Source: Arthrobacter rhizophilus
Lineage (GTDB): Bacteria > Actinomycetota > Actinomycetes > Actinomycetales > Micrococcaceae
Direction: 5' to 3'
DNA: 64,000 nucleotides
Assembly: GCF_026241105.1 (NCBI RefSeq)
Contig: NZ_JAPFFT010000007.1
Coordinates: 116,505 to 180,504, forward strand
Shown: piece after piece, positions 1 through 9,664 of the stretch
Layout: every line of letters begins with the position of its first letter
Numbering within the stretch: position 1 is the stretch's first letter
Position numbers and translations under genes: made by a program
Notes under the pieces: model-generated
Seen by the model: the letters and a program-made list of their open reading frames with translations, nothing else
Told to the model about the DNA's origin: nothing
Databases searched by the model: none

Positions 1-606
1 CACTCCGTTTTCACCACTGGACGCGATGCCGGCCGGCTCGCGGCGTTCCTGGAGTCGTGCTCCGGGCTGGGGCGCGTGGGTGGCGTTGTGGCGGACGCCG
101 GGGACTGGGAACAGACCCGTGACGCCGTCGCTGCGGCAGGGGACTTCCTGGGCGGAATCGACGTCGCGGTGGCCAACGCCGGTTTTTCCGCCCCAGGGGA
201 CCTTACCGACGGCGACCCGGAACATTGGCGGGACATGGTGCTCACCAACGTCTACGGTCCCGCGATACTGGCCAAGGCCACCCTGCCGCAGCTCACCGCC
301 CACCGCGGGCACATGGTGCTCATGGGCAGCACAGCGGGGCGCAAGGTATATCCCGGGAACCTCTACACGGCCACCAAATGGGCCGTGACCGGTTACGCCG
401 AATCCCTCCGTCAGCAGCTCGTGGGAACGGGTGTCCGGGTGCTGCATATCGCGCCCGGCCACGTGGACACTCCCTTGTGGAAGAAAGCTCCCGACGCCGC
501 CATCGCGCCGGAGTCCGTGGCAGGAACTATGCTCTGGGCACTCTCCCAGCCACCCGGCGTCGACGTGTCCGAAGTGATGATCCGGGCCACGGGACAGGAG
601 TTCTGA
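1..606 (+). CDS. Short-chain dehydrogenase/reductase, 5' end missing
   Basis: C-terminal ~200 residues of an SDR-family NAD(P)-dependent oxidoreductase; the gene begins upstream of the window and frame 1 is open from the first base. Visible SDR marks are the NAG motif (VANAGF), the active-site Ser in MGSTAGR and the YTATK motif (YxxxK), followed by PGHVDTPLW after the active site. The TGxxxGxG cofactor loop lies outside the window, so cofactor preference cannot be judged. It is a classical SDR of unknown substrate. It ends with TGA four bases before the stop of the convergent penicillin-binding protein gene. Confidence 0.9.
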   Translation, partial: HSVFTTGRDAGRLAAFLESCSGLGRVGGVVADAGDWEQTRDAVAAAGDFLGGIDVAVANAGFSAPGDLTDGDPEHWRDMVLTNVYGPAILAKATLPQLTAHRGHMVLMGSTAGRKVYPGNLYTATKWAVTGYAESLRQQLVGTGVRVLHIAPGHVDTPLWKKAPDAAIAPESVAGTMLWALSQPPGVDVSEVMIRATGQEF

Positions 607-609
607 AGC

Positions 610-2784
610 TCACGGGGAAGGACGCGGCGTCGGCGTCCCCACCATCGACGCGGGCGGCGCCGGGAAGGCGGCCGCCGGGTAGAGCCCGGCCACTTGTGTC
701 ATGTAGTTGGCCCATTGCGGCCCGGCCAGCATGTAGCCGTCGACGGCGGTGTAGAACTTGCCGTTGATTGTCACGTTCTGGCCCGCTCGGCTCTGTCCCG
801 CCATAGTGTCGCCGAAGAAGGACGCCGTGGCGAGCCCTGTGGTGAACCCGACTACCCAGGTGGACCCGTTGCTATTGTTCGTTCCCGTTTTCGCGGCGGT
901 GGGGAAGTGGTCCTGGACTTTGGGTTGGATGTAAATGCCGGAGCCACGTTTGAGGACGTCTTGGAGCACTGAGTTGACCCCGCGGGCAACCTCGGGTTTG
1001 ACGGCGTCCCGGCAGGAACTGGCCTGGGCGGGCAGCCTTGCACCGCCAGGATCCACCACACTCACAATGGCGATCGGCGAGCAGTACTTGCCGTCGTTGG
1101 CGAAGGTGGCAAAGGCGTTGGCCAGCACAAGGGGCGCTACTTCGGTGCCGCCGAGGAGGTTGCCCAGCTGGTGCATGTTCACGGGGGCGTTGTCCACGCC
1201 GTTGTGGAGACCCACAGCATCCACCACTCTTTGGATGCCGCAAAAGTCCAGTTGCGATGCCTCGGCAAAAGTGGCGGTGTTGATGGAGTTGTAGAGCCCG
1301 TAGTTGACGGGCATCGACCGGTAGTATCCCTCATCGTTGTTGCGGAGGTCGTCCGCTGTGCCAAGGCCGGCAATTTTCTGGGCCGTGCTGTAGCCGCCCA
1401 GCACCTTCCCGCAGCTGTCTTTCCAAGGGAATCCGAGCGGATACTCCCTCCGCGACGCGTCCACCACCGTCGTCATGGATTTGCCCTCGTTGAGCCATTC
1501 CGTGAAAGTGAAGGGCTTCATGGCGGAACCTGGCTGGAACCCTCCGGCTCCGTTGAGGTCATTGCCGTTCGCGTCCTTGGAGTCAACGTTGAAGTTCAGT
1601 TGCGTATCGAACTTCCCAGGCTGGGGCAGAAATACCGTGTTCTGTGCCATGGCCAGGATCTTGCCCGTGCCTGGCTGCACTGAGACCAAGGAGGCGCCCC
1701 ATTTGTCCGCGTTGGCCCCTGCCGTGGCATCGACCTGGGCTTGAGCCGCTGCCTGCAAGCGGCTGTCCAGTGTGGTGGTGATGGTCAGGCCGCCGCGGTA
1801 GAGCAGCTGTTCCCGGTCCGCGACGTTGGCACCGTACGCGGGGTTGTTGAGGATCAGATGGGAGATGTAGTCGCAGAAGTAGGGCGCCATGTCCGCGGCG
1901 GCGCAGCCCTGCTTCCCAGCGGTGATGGTGAGTTTGATGGGGGTAGCGACGGCCGCCGCATACGCTGCCTGTTGGATCTTGCCCTGCGCGAGCATGTCGG
2001 CCAGCACTAGGTTGCGTCGCTTGATGGAGTTGTCCGGATGGACGGAGGGGTCGTAGTAGCTGGGGCTGTTGACCAGGCCGGCGAGCAGGGCCGCTTGTGG
2101 AAGGCTGAGGTCCTTGGCAGAGACGCTGAAGAAATGCCGCGCTGCGGCTTCAATGCCGTACGCATCCCGATTGAAGAACACAATATTCAGGTAGCCCTCA
2201 AGGATCTGGTCCTTGCTGAACTTCTTCTCCAGTTCAACGGCGAGCTTCATCTCGCGCAGCTTGTCACCGAGGGTTTTCTGACCGCTGAGCACAACCTCCT
2301 GGGTCTTGCCTGCCGCCAAGCGGGACTCGTTGAGCACGTTGGTCACGTACTGCTGGGTCAGTGTCGACGCGCCCTCCTTGGCGCCCTTGGTCAGGTCGGC
2401 CGCGACGGCCCGGAGAATCCCTTGGGGGTCTATTCCGCCGTGCTCGTAGAAGCGGCTATCCTCGACGGCGACAATCGCGTCCTTGATGTAGGGGGACATC
2501 TGGTCGAGGCCGACCCTCACCCGGTTCTCCGCATAGAAGGTAGCGATGGTCTTTCCGTCGGAACTGAGAACTTTGGTGGACTGCGACGGCGCGTTGACTA
2601 CCAGATCACCCGGAAGGTTGTCGAAGTATTGGATCGAGCCGCTGACGGCCATGCCGGCCGACGCCACACCGGGAATCACCAGACCGGCAGCCAATACTCC
2701 ACAAACGGCGCTCACGACGAAGAATCCGATGACCCTCCAGAGGGTCGCGGCCACACCCTTTTTTGGGTTGCTCTTTGACGCCAT
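610..2784 (-). CDS. Bifunctional class A penicillin-binding protein
   Basis: Peptidoglycan glycosyltransferase/transpeptidase of 724 residues. After a basic N-terminus there is one membrane anchor (about residues 14-36), then a GT51 glycosyltransferase domain with the EDSRFYEHGG signature near residue 108 and TLTQQYV. The transpeptidase domain follows, with the SxxK motif SAMK (Ser420-Lys423), a YNSIN (SxN-like) motif and KTGT near the C-terminus. It ends in a short Pro/Thr tail. The ATG at 2784 is chosen because the open frame further upstream runs through intergenic repeats and has no family similarity, while MASKSNPKK begins a typical cytoplasmic tail. It polymerises and cross-links cell-wall peptidoglycan outside the membrane. 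Confidence 0.92.
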   Translation of the reverse strand: MASKSNPKKGVAATLWRVIGFFVVSAVCGVLAAGLVIPGVASAGMAVSGSIQYFDNLPGDLVVNAPSQSTKVLSSDGKTIATFYAENRVRVGLDQMSPYIKDAIVAVEDSRFYEHGGIDPQGILRAVAADLTKGAKEGASTLTQQYVTNVLNESRLAAGKTQEVVLSGQKTLGDKLREMKLAVELEKKFSKDQILEGYLNIVFFNRDAYGIEAAARHFFSVSAKDLSLPQAALLAGLVNSPSYYDPSVHPDNSIKRRNLVLADMLAQGKIQQAAYAAAVATPIKLTITAGKQGCAAADMAPYFCDYISHLILNNPAYGANVADREQLLYRGGLTITTTLDSRLQAAAQAQVDATAGANADKWGASLVSVQPGTGKILAMAQNTVFLPQPGKFDTQLNFNVDSKDANGNDLNGAGGFQPGSAMKPFTFTEWLNEGKSMTTVVDASRREYPLGFPWKDSCGKVLGGYSTAQKIAGLGTADDLRNNDEGYYRSMPVNYGLYNSINTATFAEASQLDFCGIQRVVDAVGLHNGVDNAPVNMHQLGNLLGGTEVAPLVLANAFATFANDGKYCSPIAIVSVVDPGGARLPAQASSCRDAVKPEVARGVNSVLQDVLKRGSGIYIQPKVQDHFPTAAKTGTNNSNGSTWVVGFTTGLATASFFGDTMAGQSRAGQNVTINGKFYTAVDGYMLAGPQWANYMTQVAGLYPAAAFPAPPASMVGTPTPRPSP

Positions 2785-2976
2785 TTTTCCAGCTATCAAC
2801 CGTGCGTGTATCCAGAGTACGCCGCCATTACACGCTTCAAACAGGCCCAAAAATCCGTGGCGGCACGGCAACACGGTTATGTTCGTCACTTCGCCCGCGT
2901 GCTGGCGGGAATCGGCGTTTTGCCGGATGCATACTGATGATGTTCGGGTGCGTGATGGAAGGCAGGTGGGCGGCCG

Positions 2977-3261
2977 GTGGAGACTTTGACGGCTGTTGTG
3001 AGGAGCGAGTATTTTCCGGCGGGAGCGGTGCTCGTGGGCGTGGTTTTGTTCTGGACGATCGGGTTGCTTGGCGGATTGTCCTGGTTGAGCGGAGGGCAGC
3101 CGCCTCTGGCCATCCTGACGTGGATGTTCTTCATCTACGGTGTGGTGGTGCTTTCTCCCCTCGCCGGAATTTGGGCCGCAGTGGACCTTTCCCGCCGCTG
3201 GTGGCGGAACCGCCAGGCGCGCCAGCAGCAGCCCGGAACGGCCGACGTCGAGTCCTTCTAA
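2977..3261 (+). CDS. Small two-helix membrane protein
   Basis: 94-residue protein read divergently from the penicillin-binding protein. The GTG start follows a purine-rich GGAAGG sequence about 15 bases upstream. Two hydrophobic segments are visible (about residues 13-37 and 46-67), followed by a basic, Gln-rich cytoplasmic tail (RRWWRNRQ). No family was recognised. The two-helix pattern with a positively charged C-terminus is credible for a real gene, but the function is unknown. Confidence 0.6.
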   Translation: METLTAVVRSEYFPAGAVLVGVVLFWTIGLLGGLSWLSGGQPPLAILTWMFFIYGVVVLSPLAGIWAAVDLSRRWWRNRQARQQQPGTADVESF

Positions 3262-3283
3262 AATCCCCACCGCCACCCTCGCC

Positions 3284-3370
3284 TCGCAAGTCCCCACCGG
3301 CTCCCAGCCTTCGCAAGTCCCCACCGGCTCCCAGCCTTCGCAAGTCCCCACCGGCTCCCAGCCTTCGCAA
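3284..3370 (+). repeat. Three tandem 27-bp repeats
   Basis: Three identical 27-bp units (3284-3310, 3311-3337, 3338-3364) followed by the start of a fourth. They lie between the small membrane protein and the dehydratase. The unit length is a multiple of three, so long spurious reading frames run through both strands here. No hairpin or known family was recognised. Confidence 0.85.
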
Positions 3371-3534
3371 GCTCAGGCCGGGTCCCTCGCCGGCGTGGGC
3401 CCCCAGGCAGGGACCCTCGCCGGCGGGGCCCCACGGCCAGGGAACCCTGGCGGCGTGGGCCCAGGCGATAGCCTGAGGCTAGGCCCTGCCTGAAACCTGC
3501 CCAGCATCTGCCCGAACGGAACGAGGACTTCCCC

Positions 3535-4467
3535 ATGATCACACGCGTCGACGTCGATGAAGCGGCTGCCCGGATTGCCGGGAGGATCCGCCGCACGCCC
3601 GTTTTCGAAGCTGACGAGGGGACCGTACCCGGGCATCTGTGGTTCAAATGCGAGTTCATGCAGCACACGGGCACGTTCAAGGCGAGGGGCGCCTTCAACC
3701 GCGTCCTGGCCAGCCGGGAGCGCGGCGAGCTGAAGGACGAGGTGGGAATCGTCGTCGCTTCAGGAGGCAACGCCGGGCTGGCGAATGCCTATGCCGCAGC
3801 CCAGCTTGGTGTGCCCGCAACGGTTTTTGTCCCCGAGACCGCACCAGCCGTGAAGGTCAAGAAGCTCAAGGCCAGCGGCGCCACGGTGGTCCAGCGCGGG
3901 ACCGAGTACGCCGAAGCGTTTGAAGCCGCATTGGCCTATGCCGAGGAAACCGGCGCGGTCTACTGCCACGCGTACGACCAAGCCGAAATCGCCGCTGGGG
4001 CAGGCACCGTGGGTTCGGAGCTCCTGGAACAGCTGGGCGAAGTAGACACCATTGTGGTGGCCGTTGGAGGCGGCGGGCTCATGGCCGGAATCGCGGCCGC
4101 CGTCGAAGGACACGCCCGGGTTGTTGGCGTCGAACCGGACAACGCGCCTACCCTCCATTCGGCCCTGGCCGCGGGGACGCCGGTTGACGTCGCCGTTTCC
4201 GGGATCGCCGCGGATTCACTCGGGGCCCGGCAGATCGGCCGGATCGGCTTCGAGGTGGCCGTCCGCACGGGCGTCCGGACGGTCCTGGTGTCCGACGACG
4301 ACATCGCCGCCGCGCGCTCGCTCCTCTGGGAGCAGTACAGGATCGTCGTGGAACACGGCGCGGCCGCCGCTTTCGCTGCCCTGAACTCGGGAGCTTACGT
4401 TCCCGCAGAAGGGGAACGCGTTGCTGTGATCCTTTGCGGTGCCAACACCGACCCCGCCACGGTCTGA
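3535..4467 (+). CDS. PLP-dependent serine/threonine dehydratase
   Basis: 310-residue fold-type II PLP enzyme of the threonine dehydratase/serine racemase group. The PLP lysine is in TGTFKARGAF (about residue 45), SGGNAGLA binds substrate/cofactor and VGGGGLMAG is the phosphate-binding glycine loop. It has no C-terminal ACT domain, unlike biosynthetic IlvA, which suggests catabolic deamination of L-Thr or L-Ser to 2-oxo acid plus ammonia. It stands alone, with a G/C-rich repeated tract downstream. Substrate choice between Thr, Ser and hydroxy-amino acids such as hydroxyaspartate cannot be decided from sequence. Confidence 0.85.
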   Translation: MITRVDVDEAAARIAGRIRRTPVFEADEGTVPGHLWFKCEFMQHTGTFKARGAFNRVLASRERGELKDEVGIVVASGGNAGLANAYAAAQLGVPATVFVPETAPAVKVKKLKASGATVVQRGTEYAEAFEAALAYAEETGAVYCHAYDQAEIAAGAGTVGSELLEQLGEVDTIVVAVGGGGLMAGIAAAVEGHARVVGVEPDNAPTLHSALAAGTPVDVAVSGIAADSLGARQIGRIGFEVAVRTGVRTVLVSDDDIAAARSLLWEQYRIVVEHGAAAAFAALNSGAYVPAEGERVAVILCGANTDPATV

Positions 4468-4589
4468 AGCGGCCTGCCCCGGCCCTGCCCCGGCCCGGCC
4501 CTGCCCGGCCCTGCCGCGAGCGCTCCGAAGTTGCTAAGCTCTAGCCCAAATGCCGGGGCACGCAAACCGCTTCACGAACGGACAGTGAC

Positions 4590-5174
4590 ATGACGCGATT
4601 GATCATCATGGGCCCTCCTGGCTCGGGCAAGGGTACCCAGGCTGAATACATCGCCAGGCATTTCGGTATCCCTGCGATTTCCACCGGAGATATTTTCCGC
4701 GCCCATGTGGGAGGCAAGACCGAACTTGGGGCGGAAGCCAGCAAGTACATGGACAGCGGCGAATTCGTTCCGGATCACGTGACCAATGCCATGGTCCAGC
4801 AGAGGCTTGGCAATACCGATGTCCAGTCAGGATTCCTCCTGGATGGCTACCCCCGCACCACGGCGCAAATAGAGGCACTCGATGGCATTCTGGCCGGTAA
4901 CCAGCAGCAGCTTGATGCGGTCGTCGAGCTGACAGTCGACGACGACGAACTGGTGGAGCGAATGCTTCGCAGGGCGCAAGAGCAGGGCCGCCGCGATGAC
5001 ACGACGCCGGTGATCCGCCGTCGTCTGGAGCTCTACCGGGACGAGACACAGGCCGTGGTTGCCCGGTACTCCGAGCGCGGAATTGTGCTCGCCGTGGATG
5101 GTTCCGGCCAGCGGGAAGAGATCACGGCCAAAGCCATTGCCGCCATTCAATCAGTGCTAGGGAAGGACCTGTGA
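4590..5174 (+). CDS. adk: Adenylate kinase, short form
   Basis: 194-residue nucleoside monophosphate kinase (ATP + AMP to 2 ADP). The P-loop GPPGSGKGTQ is at residues 8-17, the AMP-binding STGDIFRAH follows, and the LLDGYPRT and RRDDTTPVIRRRLELYR motifs are present. The long zinc-type LID insertion is absent, as in other actinobacterial adenylate kinases. It is not in a ribosomal-protein context, the usual place for the main adk, so it may be a second copy (inference). Its TGA overlaps the GTG of the next gene (GTGA), implying translational coupling. Confidence 0.9.
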   Translation: MTRLIIMGPPGSGKGTQAEYIARHFGIPAISTGDIFRAHVGGKTELGAEASKYMDSGEFVPDHVTNAMVQQRLGNTDVQSGFLLDGYPRTTAQIEALDGILAGNQQQLDAVVELTVDDDELVERMLRRAQEQGRRDDTTPVIRRRLELYRDETQAVVARYSERGIVLAVDGSGQREEITAKAIAAIQSVLGKDL

Positions 5175-7087
5175 ACGGTCAACCGAATACCGGCCAAAGG
5201 ATCGAAGACTATGCGATGATCGGGGACCTGCACACGGCAGCCCTGGTCAGCAGGGCAGGCTCGATCGACTGGTTGTGCCTTCCACGTTTCGATTCACCTG
5301 CGTGTTTCGCCGCGCTCCTGGATTCTTCCAAGGCAGGGCGTTGGCTCCTGGCTCCCGAATCCGGGGGCACGTGCACGCGACGCCAGTACAGGGACGGCAC
5401 GCTCATTCTGGAGACGGACTGGGAAACCGAGGAAGGGCACGTGCGGGTCATCGACTTCATGCCCCCGCGCGACTCCGTTGCGGACATCGTCCGGATAGTT
5501 GAAGGTATTCGCGGCTCGGTCAAGATGCGCGGCGAGCTGATCCTACGGTTCGACTACGGACACGTAGTGCCCTGGGTGCGCCGTGACAGGCACGGCCTCC
5601 GCGCGGTTGCCGGTCCGGACTCCGTCTACCTCAAGACCCCGGCGCCGTTGATAGGCAAGGACTTCACCACGGTCAGCGAGTTCACGGTGAACGCCGGTGA
5701 CCACGTCCCCTTCGTCCTGACCTGGGCGCCCAGCCACGAACGGCGGCCACGCTCTGTCGAGGCAGACATCGCGCTTGAGGACACTGCAGGATTCTGGACG
5801 GATTGGTCCAAGCGTTGCACCGTCCGTGGGCCTTACCGGAAAGCCGTTCAGCGATCCTTGATCACGCTGAAGGCCCTCACGTATGCGCCTACCGGGGGCA
5901 TTGTTGCCGCCGCCACCACCTCGCTCCCCGAACAGATCGGCGGACCACGGAACTGGGACTACCGCTATTGCTGGCTGCGTGATGCCACGTTGACCCTTCA
6001 AGCGTTCCTGGCCGCGGGCTATACCGAGGAGGCCAGCGCGTGGCGGGACTGGCTACTCCGCGCAGTGGCCGGCGATCCGGCCGACCTCCAGATCATGTAC
6101 AGCTTGCACGGTCGCCGGCGATTGCCCGAGACGGAGCTGACGTGGCTTGCGGGATACCAGGGGTCGAAGCCGGTGCGAATCGGGAATGCGGCAGCGGAGC
6201 AGCTTCAGTTGGACGTGTGGGGAGAGGTCCTGGACTGCCTGTCCCTGACCCGGGCATCGCTGATGACCATCGGCGATGAGTCCTGGGCTATCCAGACTGC
6301 CTTGATGCGCCATCTTGAGAGCATCTGGGACCAGCCGGACAACGGACTCTGGGAAGTACGCGGCCCGCGGCGCCACTTCGTGCACTCCAAAGTGATGGCC
6401 TGGGTCGCAGCTGACCGCATGGTCCGGGGAATCCGCGACTCCGGGATGCCGGGCCCGTTGGATCGCTGGGAGGCTTTGCGGGACACCATTCATGACGAAG
6501 TCATGACCCACGGATTCGACGCCGAACGCAACACCTTCGTGCAGTCCTACGGGAGCAAGGAGCTGGATGCCAGCCTTCTCCTGATCCCCAAAGTGGGCTT
6601 CCTTCCCCACGACGATCCGCGCGTGATCGGCACCATTGACGCCATCCAGCGCGAGCTGACGGAAGACGGCTTTGTGCTGCGCTACCGTCCGCAAGACAGC
6701 GACGACGGATTGCCGGGTGGCGAGGGAGTCTTCCTCGCCTGCTCCTTCTGGATGGTGGACGCACTTTTGGGCGCCGGGCGCCGCGCGGAAGCCACGGAGC
6801 TCTTTGAACGGCTCCTGGCGTTGCGCAACGATGTGGGGCTGCTGAGCGAGGAATGGGACGCACATGCCGGCCGACAACTGGGCAATATGCCCCAGGCTTT
6901 CAGCCATTTCGGCTTGGTGCTTAGCGCCTTGCAACTGCACCACGGCAAAGCGCACCGCAGCAATGCCCCGATAGGCGGGGAACCGCCGTCGGGATCCTCT
7001 GCAGTGTCTTTGGAAGCGCCGTCCCCAGAGGCGCCGTCGGCGGTTTCGGGGACGTCGACGGCGGCCCTAGGGACGGCGTCGAGCTGA
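5171..7087 (+). CDS. GH15 glucoamylase/trehalase-like glycoside hydrolase
   Basis: 638-residue protein of the GH15 (alpha/alpha)6 family. The N-terminal trehalase/glucoamylase domain begins near IEDYAMIGDLHTAALV. The catalytic domain has RNWDYRYCWLRDA, LTWLAGYQGS and the late EGVFLACSFW motif. In actinobacteria, proteins of this layout include phosphate-dependent trehalases and glucoamylases; the substrate cannot be fixed here. The GTG start overlaps the stop of adk by 4 bp. The Ala/Pro/Ser-rich tail runs 21 bp into the convergent DUF2156 gene. Confidence 0.88.
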   Translation: MNGQPNTGQRIEDYAMIGDLHTAALVSRAGSIDWLCLPRFDSPACFAALLDSSKAGRWLLAPESGGTCTRRQYRDGTLILETDWETEEGHVRVIDFMPPRDSVADIVRIVEGIRGSVKMRGELILRFDYGHVVPWVRRDRHGLRAVAGPDSVYLKTPAPLIGKDFTTVSEFTVNAGDHVPFVLTWAPSHERRPRSVEADIALEDTAGFWTDWSKRCTVRGPYRKAVQRSLITLKALTYAPTGGIVAAATTSLPEQIGGPRNWDYRYCWLRDATLTLQAFLAAGYTEEASAWRDWLLRAVAGDPADLQIMYSLHGRRRLPETELTWLAGYQGSKPVRIGNAAAEQLQLDVWGEVLDCLSLTRASLMTIGDESWAIQTALMRHLESIWDQPDNGLWEVRGPRRHFVHSKVMAWVAADRMVRGIRDSGMPGPLDRWEALRDTIHDEVMTHGFDAERNTFVQSYGSKELDASLLLIPKVGFLPHDDPRVIGTIDAIQRELTEDGFVLRYRPQDSDDGLPGGEGVFLACSFWMVDALLGAGRRAEATELFERLLALRNDVGLLSEEWDAHAGRQLGNMPQAFSHFGLVLSALQLHHGKAHRSNAPIGGEPPSGSSAVSLEAPSPEAPSAVSGTSTAALGTASS

Positions 7088-9664
7088 CGTTCTGGAGCGT
7101 TTAGGCCAGCGGAAGATCCGGCCGGCCAAGGCCAGCCCCGCTCCGAGGTTGATCATGGGCAGGTAAGCCCGTGCGACTGCGGTTCCAACGGCCGGCAAGG
7201 AAGCGGCGTCGGGGTAGAGCATGTAAAGGGGTTCGTACCTAGGCTGGAACTTTGCCTTGAAGGCCAAGAGGGACCTGAACCCGTACACCGGTTCCAAAGT
7301 CGCGCCCAACCAATCGAGCAACCGGTCAAGGCTGCCGGGAGGCCGGGATCGTGGCCTGGGGCGTGGAATTTCGGAAGAATCCTCGGCGATCCGTGCCAAG
7401 GGTGCTCCGGAGAGGCTGAGGAATTCGCATCCTTCATCCTTGAGGCTGAGTGCCGCGGAAGCGATGAGGAATTCGATGCTGGCACGGAAGCCGTTGCTGC
7501 GGCGCCGCATGAAATCCAAGGTCCAGCCCACGATGTGTCCGTTGCGGTACACAGGCAACCAAGACGTGACGGCGTGAACGGTGTGGCGCTGGTCAATCGC
7601 GAGCAAACAGCGTACGTCCGGGTCGTCGAGCTCGTCCAGGCTGCCCAGGGTAAAGCCCATTTCGGGCATGTTCCTGTCCGCTACCCATTCTTCGGAGATT
7701 TCCTCGATCTGGACCTGGACGGAGAAAGGAGCAGAGGCGTAGCTCGTCCACTCGTAGTGGACGCCCTCCTTCGCTGCGCTGTTCAGGGCTGTGCGGATGT
7801 CCTGGAACTTCTTTCCCTTGAAGGAAATCGAATGCAACGGCAGGACCGTTTCCTGGGCTACCTGGGCGGAGCTCCAACCGGAAGAATCCGCATGATCGCG
7901 CAGTTCCTGGGGCACCGAGTAGAAACACGGCGTCCACCCATTGCCCCTGCAGTGGCGGGCGAATTCCGCAAAGGCGGCGCCCATCTCGGATTTGGGTCCC
8001 ACGGGGCCACCAAGCGTGAGCGCAACTCCCGTGCTGACCCGGTACGCGACAAAGGACTGTCCTGTAGCGGAGAACCAGTACATGTTTCCGGGCCAGGTAG
8101 TCATCCAGGACAGGGAACTGCCTTCCCACGTCTTGATGATCTTCCGCGCACGCTCGGTACTGGCGTCGTGCCGGGTGTGGGTCTGGTGAAGGAAAGTCTT
8201 GAATATCAGGACACACGCAATGGCCCAAAAGACGACTCCGACGCCCTCGTAGACGAGAACGGCGGCTGTGCCTTGGGGGAAGAAGGCCGGAGGTACGTCC
8301 AGCACGAAGCCCAGCGGAAGGAAACGGTCGGGGATATCCGCCAGTAGATCCGGCAATCCAGGAACAGGGGAGAAATCCTGGGCGAGGAGGAGCCCCGCAC
8401 CCACGTAGACCACACTCAGCACAGCCGCCATGACAAGAACTTGGACAGCAAGGCGCTTGTAGGTTCCAACCGGCGCCGTGACGTGGAACAGCCGCCGGGT
8501 GGCGAGCAGGACGATGGTCAGCGCCAGGGGTAGGAGCAGCGGCAGGGCCAACGTGAGCGGCTGCGAGGAGCCCGACCCTTCGATCGCGGCGATCCCCTCG
8601 CTTGCCCCGGTGTCCGAGGTAGTTGGCTGCAGGACTCCCGCGATGGCAATTCCAGCCAGGACGGACAGGCCCACCTGGATCAGCAGGGTCCCCACCCATG
8701 CAAATCGCCGTCCGCGACGGAGGCCGTCTGCGAGCAACAGGAGGAGGAACGACGGGAGGATGGCCATGAAGATCCCGCCGGCGCCGGCGCGCAACTGCAG
8801 CTGTGCGACGGCACAGTCCTTCGCCTGCGCGGGATTCGCGCAGAGGGCTTGGAGCGCTTGGGAGTCCACCGGCTGGATGTTGGTGAACAGAAAGCGCAGG
8901 ATGGACAACGGCCCCACGGCATGCGGGACGAGGCCGGCTACCACCGGTCCGATCGCCGAGGCGGCAATGAGCAGCGAAAGCAGCACACGGCCCTCGTGGC
9001 GGGTGCTGACCGGGCGTCCGAATCGCGGCCGCCGTCCCAGCAACAGTGGGCCAAGAACCGTGCCTACCCCTGCGGCGCCGAGCCTCACGAGATCCGCGAA
9101 CCCTCCGCTGTACAGGGCCAGGAGCAGCAACAAGGCAAAGACGGCCAGCCGGATGCGGCGCCTCCAAAGGGTTGCCATGGACGCAGTGGCCGCCATGGCC
9201 GTGCCGGTGAGGAAAGCACTCGGACCCATGAAGAGGTGGCTGCCCATCTCCGCCGTCCAGCTTCCCAGCAAACCTTGGGCAAGGCCTAGGAATCCAAGGG
9301 AAACTCCAACTCCCAGGATCTGGCTGGAGACCGCCGCGGTTGCGTATGCCCGCCATCCCATTCGCCGCTCCAAAGGCACCCCGAGCAGGAGCACCAGGAC
9401 GGTTCCAAGCACATACTCCGTCAGGTCCCTCGCCCAAAAGGCGGAAGCCAAGACGGCCCACCAGTGATCTGGAACAGAGTGCGGCGTCGCTGCGACCTGG
9501 AGCCGTAATTGCGCATTCGGTCCGGTGGCAAGGCTCGACGTCAACGCGCCCAATCCCCAGAAAACGATGACAAAAGCCAAGGTGAGCCGTGCGGAGCGCA
9601 GTCTTCCAGCCCACGATGGCCGCGCTGGGACGTCAGGGAAGGGCTCGGTTCCCGGCTCGTGCAC
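7067..9664 (-). CDS. Large membrane protein with C-terminal DUF2156 (MprF-like) domain
   Basis: 865 residues, starting at GTG with a good AAAGGAA ribosome site. The first ~500 residues form a multi-helix membrane region: an early part resembles a rhomboid-like bundle (EMGSHLFMGPSAFLTG), and further long hydrophobic helices follow. The last ~330 residues are a soluble DUF2156 acyltransferase-like domain (for example WMTTWPGNMYWF, ALTLGGPVG, LSLSGAPLA). This is the GNAT-like half of MprF/LysX lipid aminoacyltransferases. The family adds amino acids to phosphatidylglycerol, but the substrate here is not established. The stop overlaps the convergent GH15 gene by 21 bp. Confidence 0.85.
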   Translation of the reverse strand: MHEPGTEPFPDVPARPSWAGRLRSARLTLAFVIVFWGLGALTSSLATGPNAQLRLQVAATPHSVPDHWWAVLASAFWARDLTEYVLGTVLVLLLGVPLERRMGWRAYATAAVSSQILGVGVSLGFLGLAQGLLGSWTAEMGSHLFMGPSAFLTGTAMAATASMATLWRRRIRLAVFALLLLLALYSGGFADLVRLGAAGVGTVLGPLLLGRRPRFGRPVSTRHEGRVLLSLLIAASAIGPVVAGLVPHAVGPLSILRFLFTNIQPVDSQALQALCANPAQAKDCAVAQLQLRAGAGGIFMAILPSFLLLLLADGLRRGRRFAWVGTLLIQVGLSVLAGIAIAGVLQPTTSDTGASEGIAAIEGSGSSQPLTLALPLLLPLALTIVLLATRRLFHVTAPVGTYKRLAVQVLVMAAVLSVVYVGAGLLLAQDFSPVPGLPDLLADIPDRFLPLGFVLDVPPAFFPQGTAAVLVYEGVGVVFWAIACVLIFKTFLHQTHTRHDASTERARKIIKTWEGSSLSWMTTWPGNMYWFSATGQSFVAYRVSTGVALTLGGPVGPKSEMGAAFAEFARHCRGNGWTPCFYSVPQELRDHADSSGWSSAQVAQETVLPLHSISFKGKKFQDIRTALNSAAKEGVHYEWTSYASAPFSVQVQIEEISEEWVADRNMPEMGFTLGSLDELDDPDVRCLLAIDQRHTVHAVTSWLPVYRNGHIVGWTLDFMRRRSNGFRASIEFLIASAALSLKDEGCEFLSLSGAPLARIAEDSSEIPRPRPRSRPPGSLDRLLDWLGATLEPVYGFRSLLAFKAKFQPRYEPLYMLYPDAASLPAVGTAVARAYLPMINLGAGLALAGRIFRWPKRSRTSARRRP

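Noticed and set aside
2785..3351. Upstream extension of the penicillin-binding protein frame through the tandem repeats
   Set aside because: It translates repeats and intergenic DNA with no family resemblance; the ATG at 2784 begins the recognisable protein.
3131..3370. Repetitive minus-strand frame rich in RRLGAGGDL
   Set aside because: It is the translation of the 27-bp intergenic repeats; no ribosome site and no protein-like composition.
4472..4520. CCTGCCCCGGC-like repeats after the dehydratase gene
   Set aside because: GC-rich low-complexity tract; no clear hairpin or unit structure worth a separate call.
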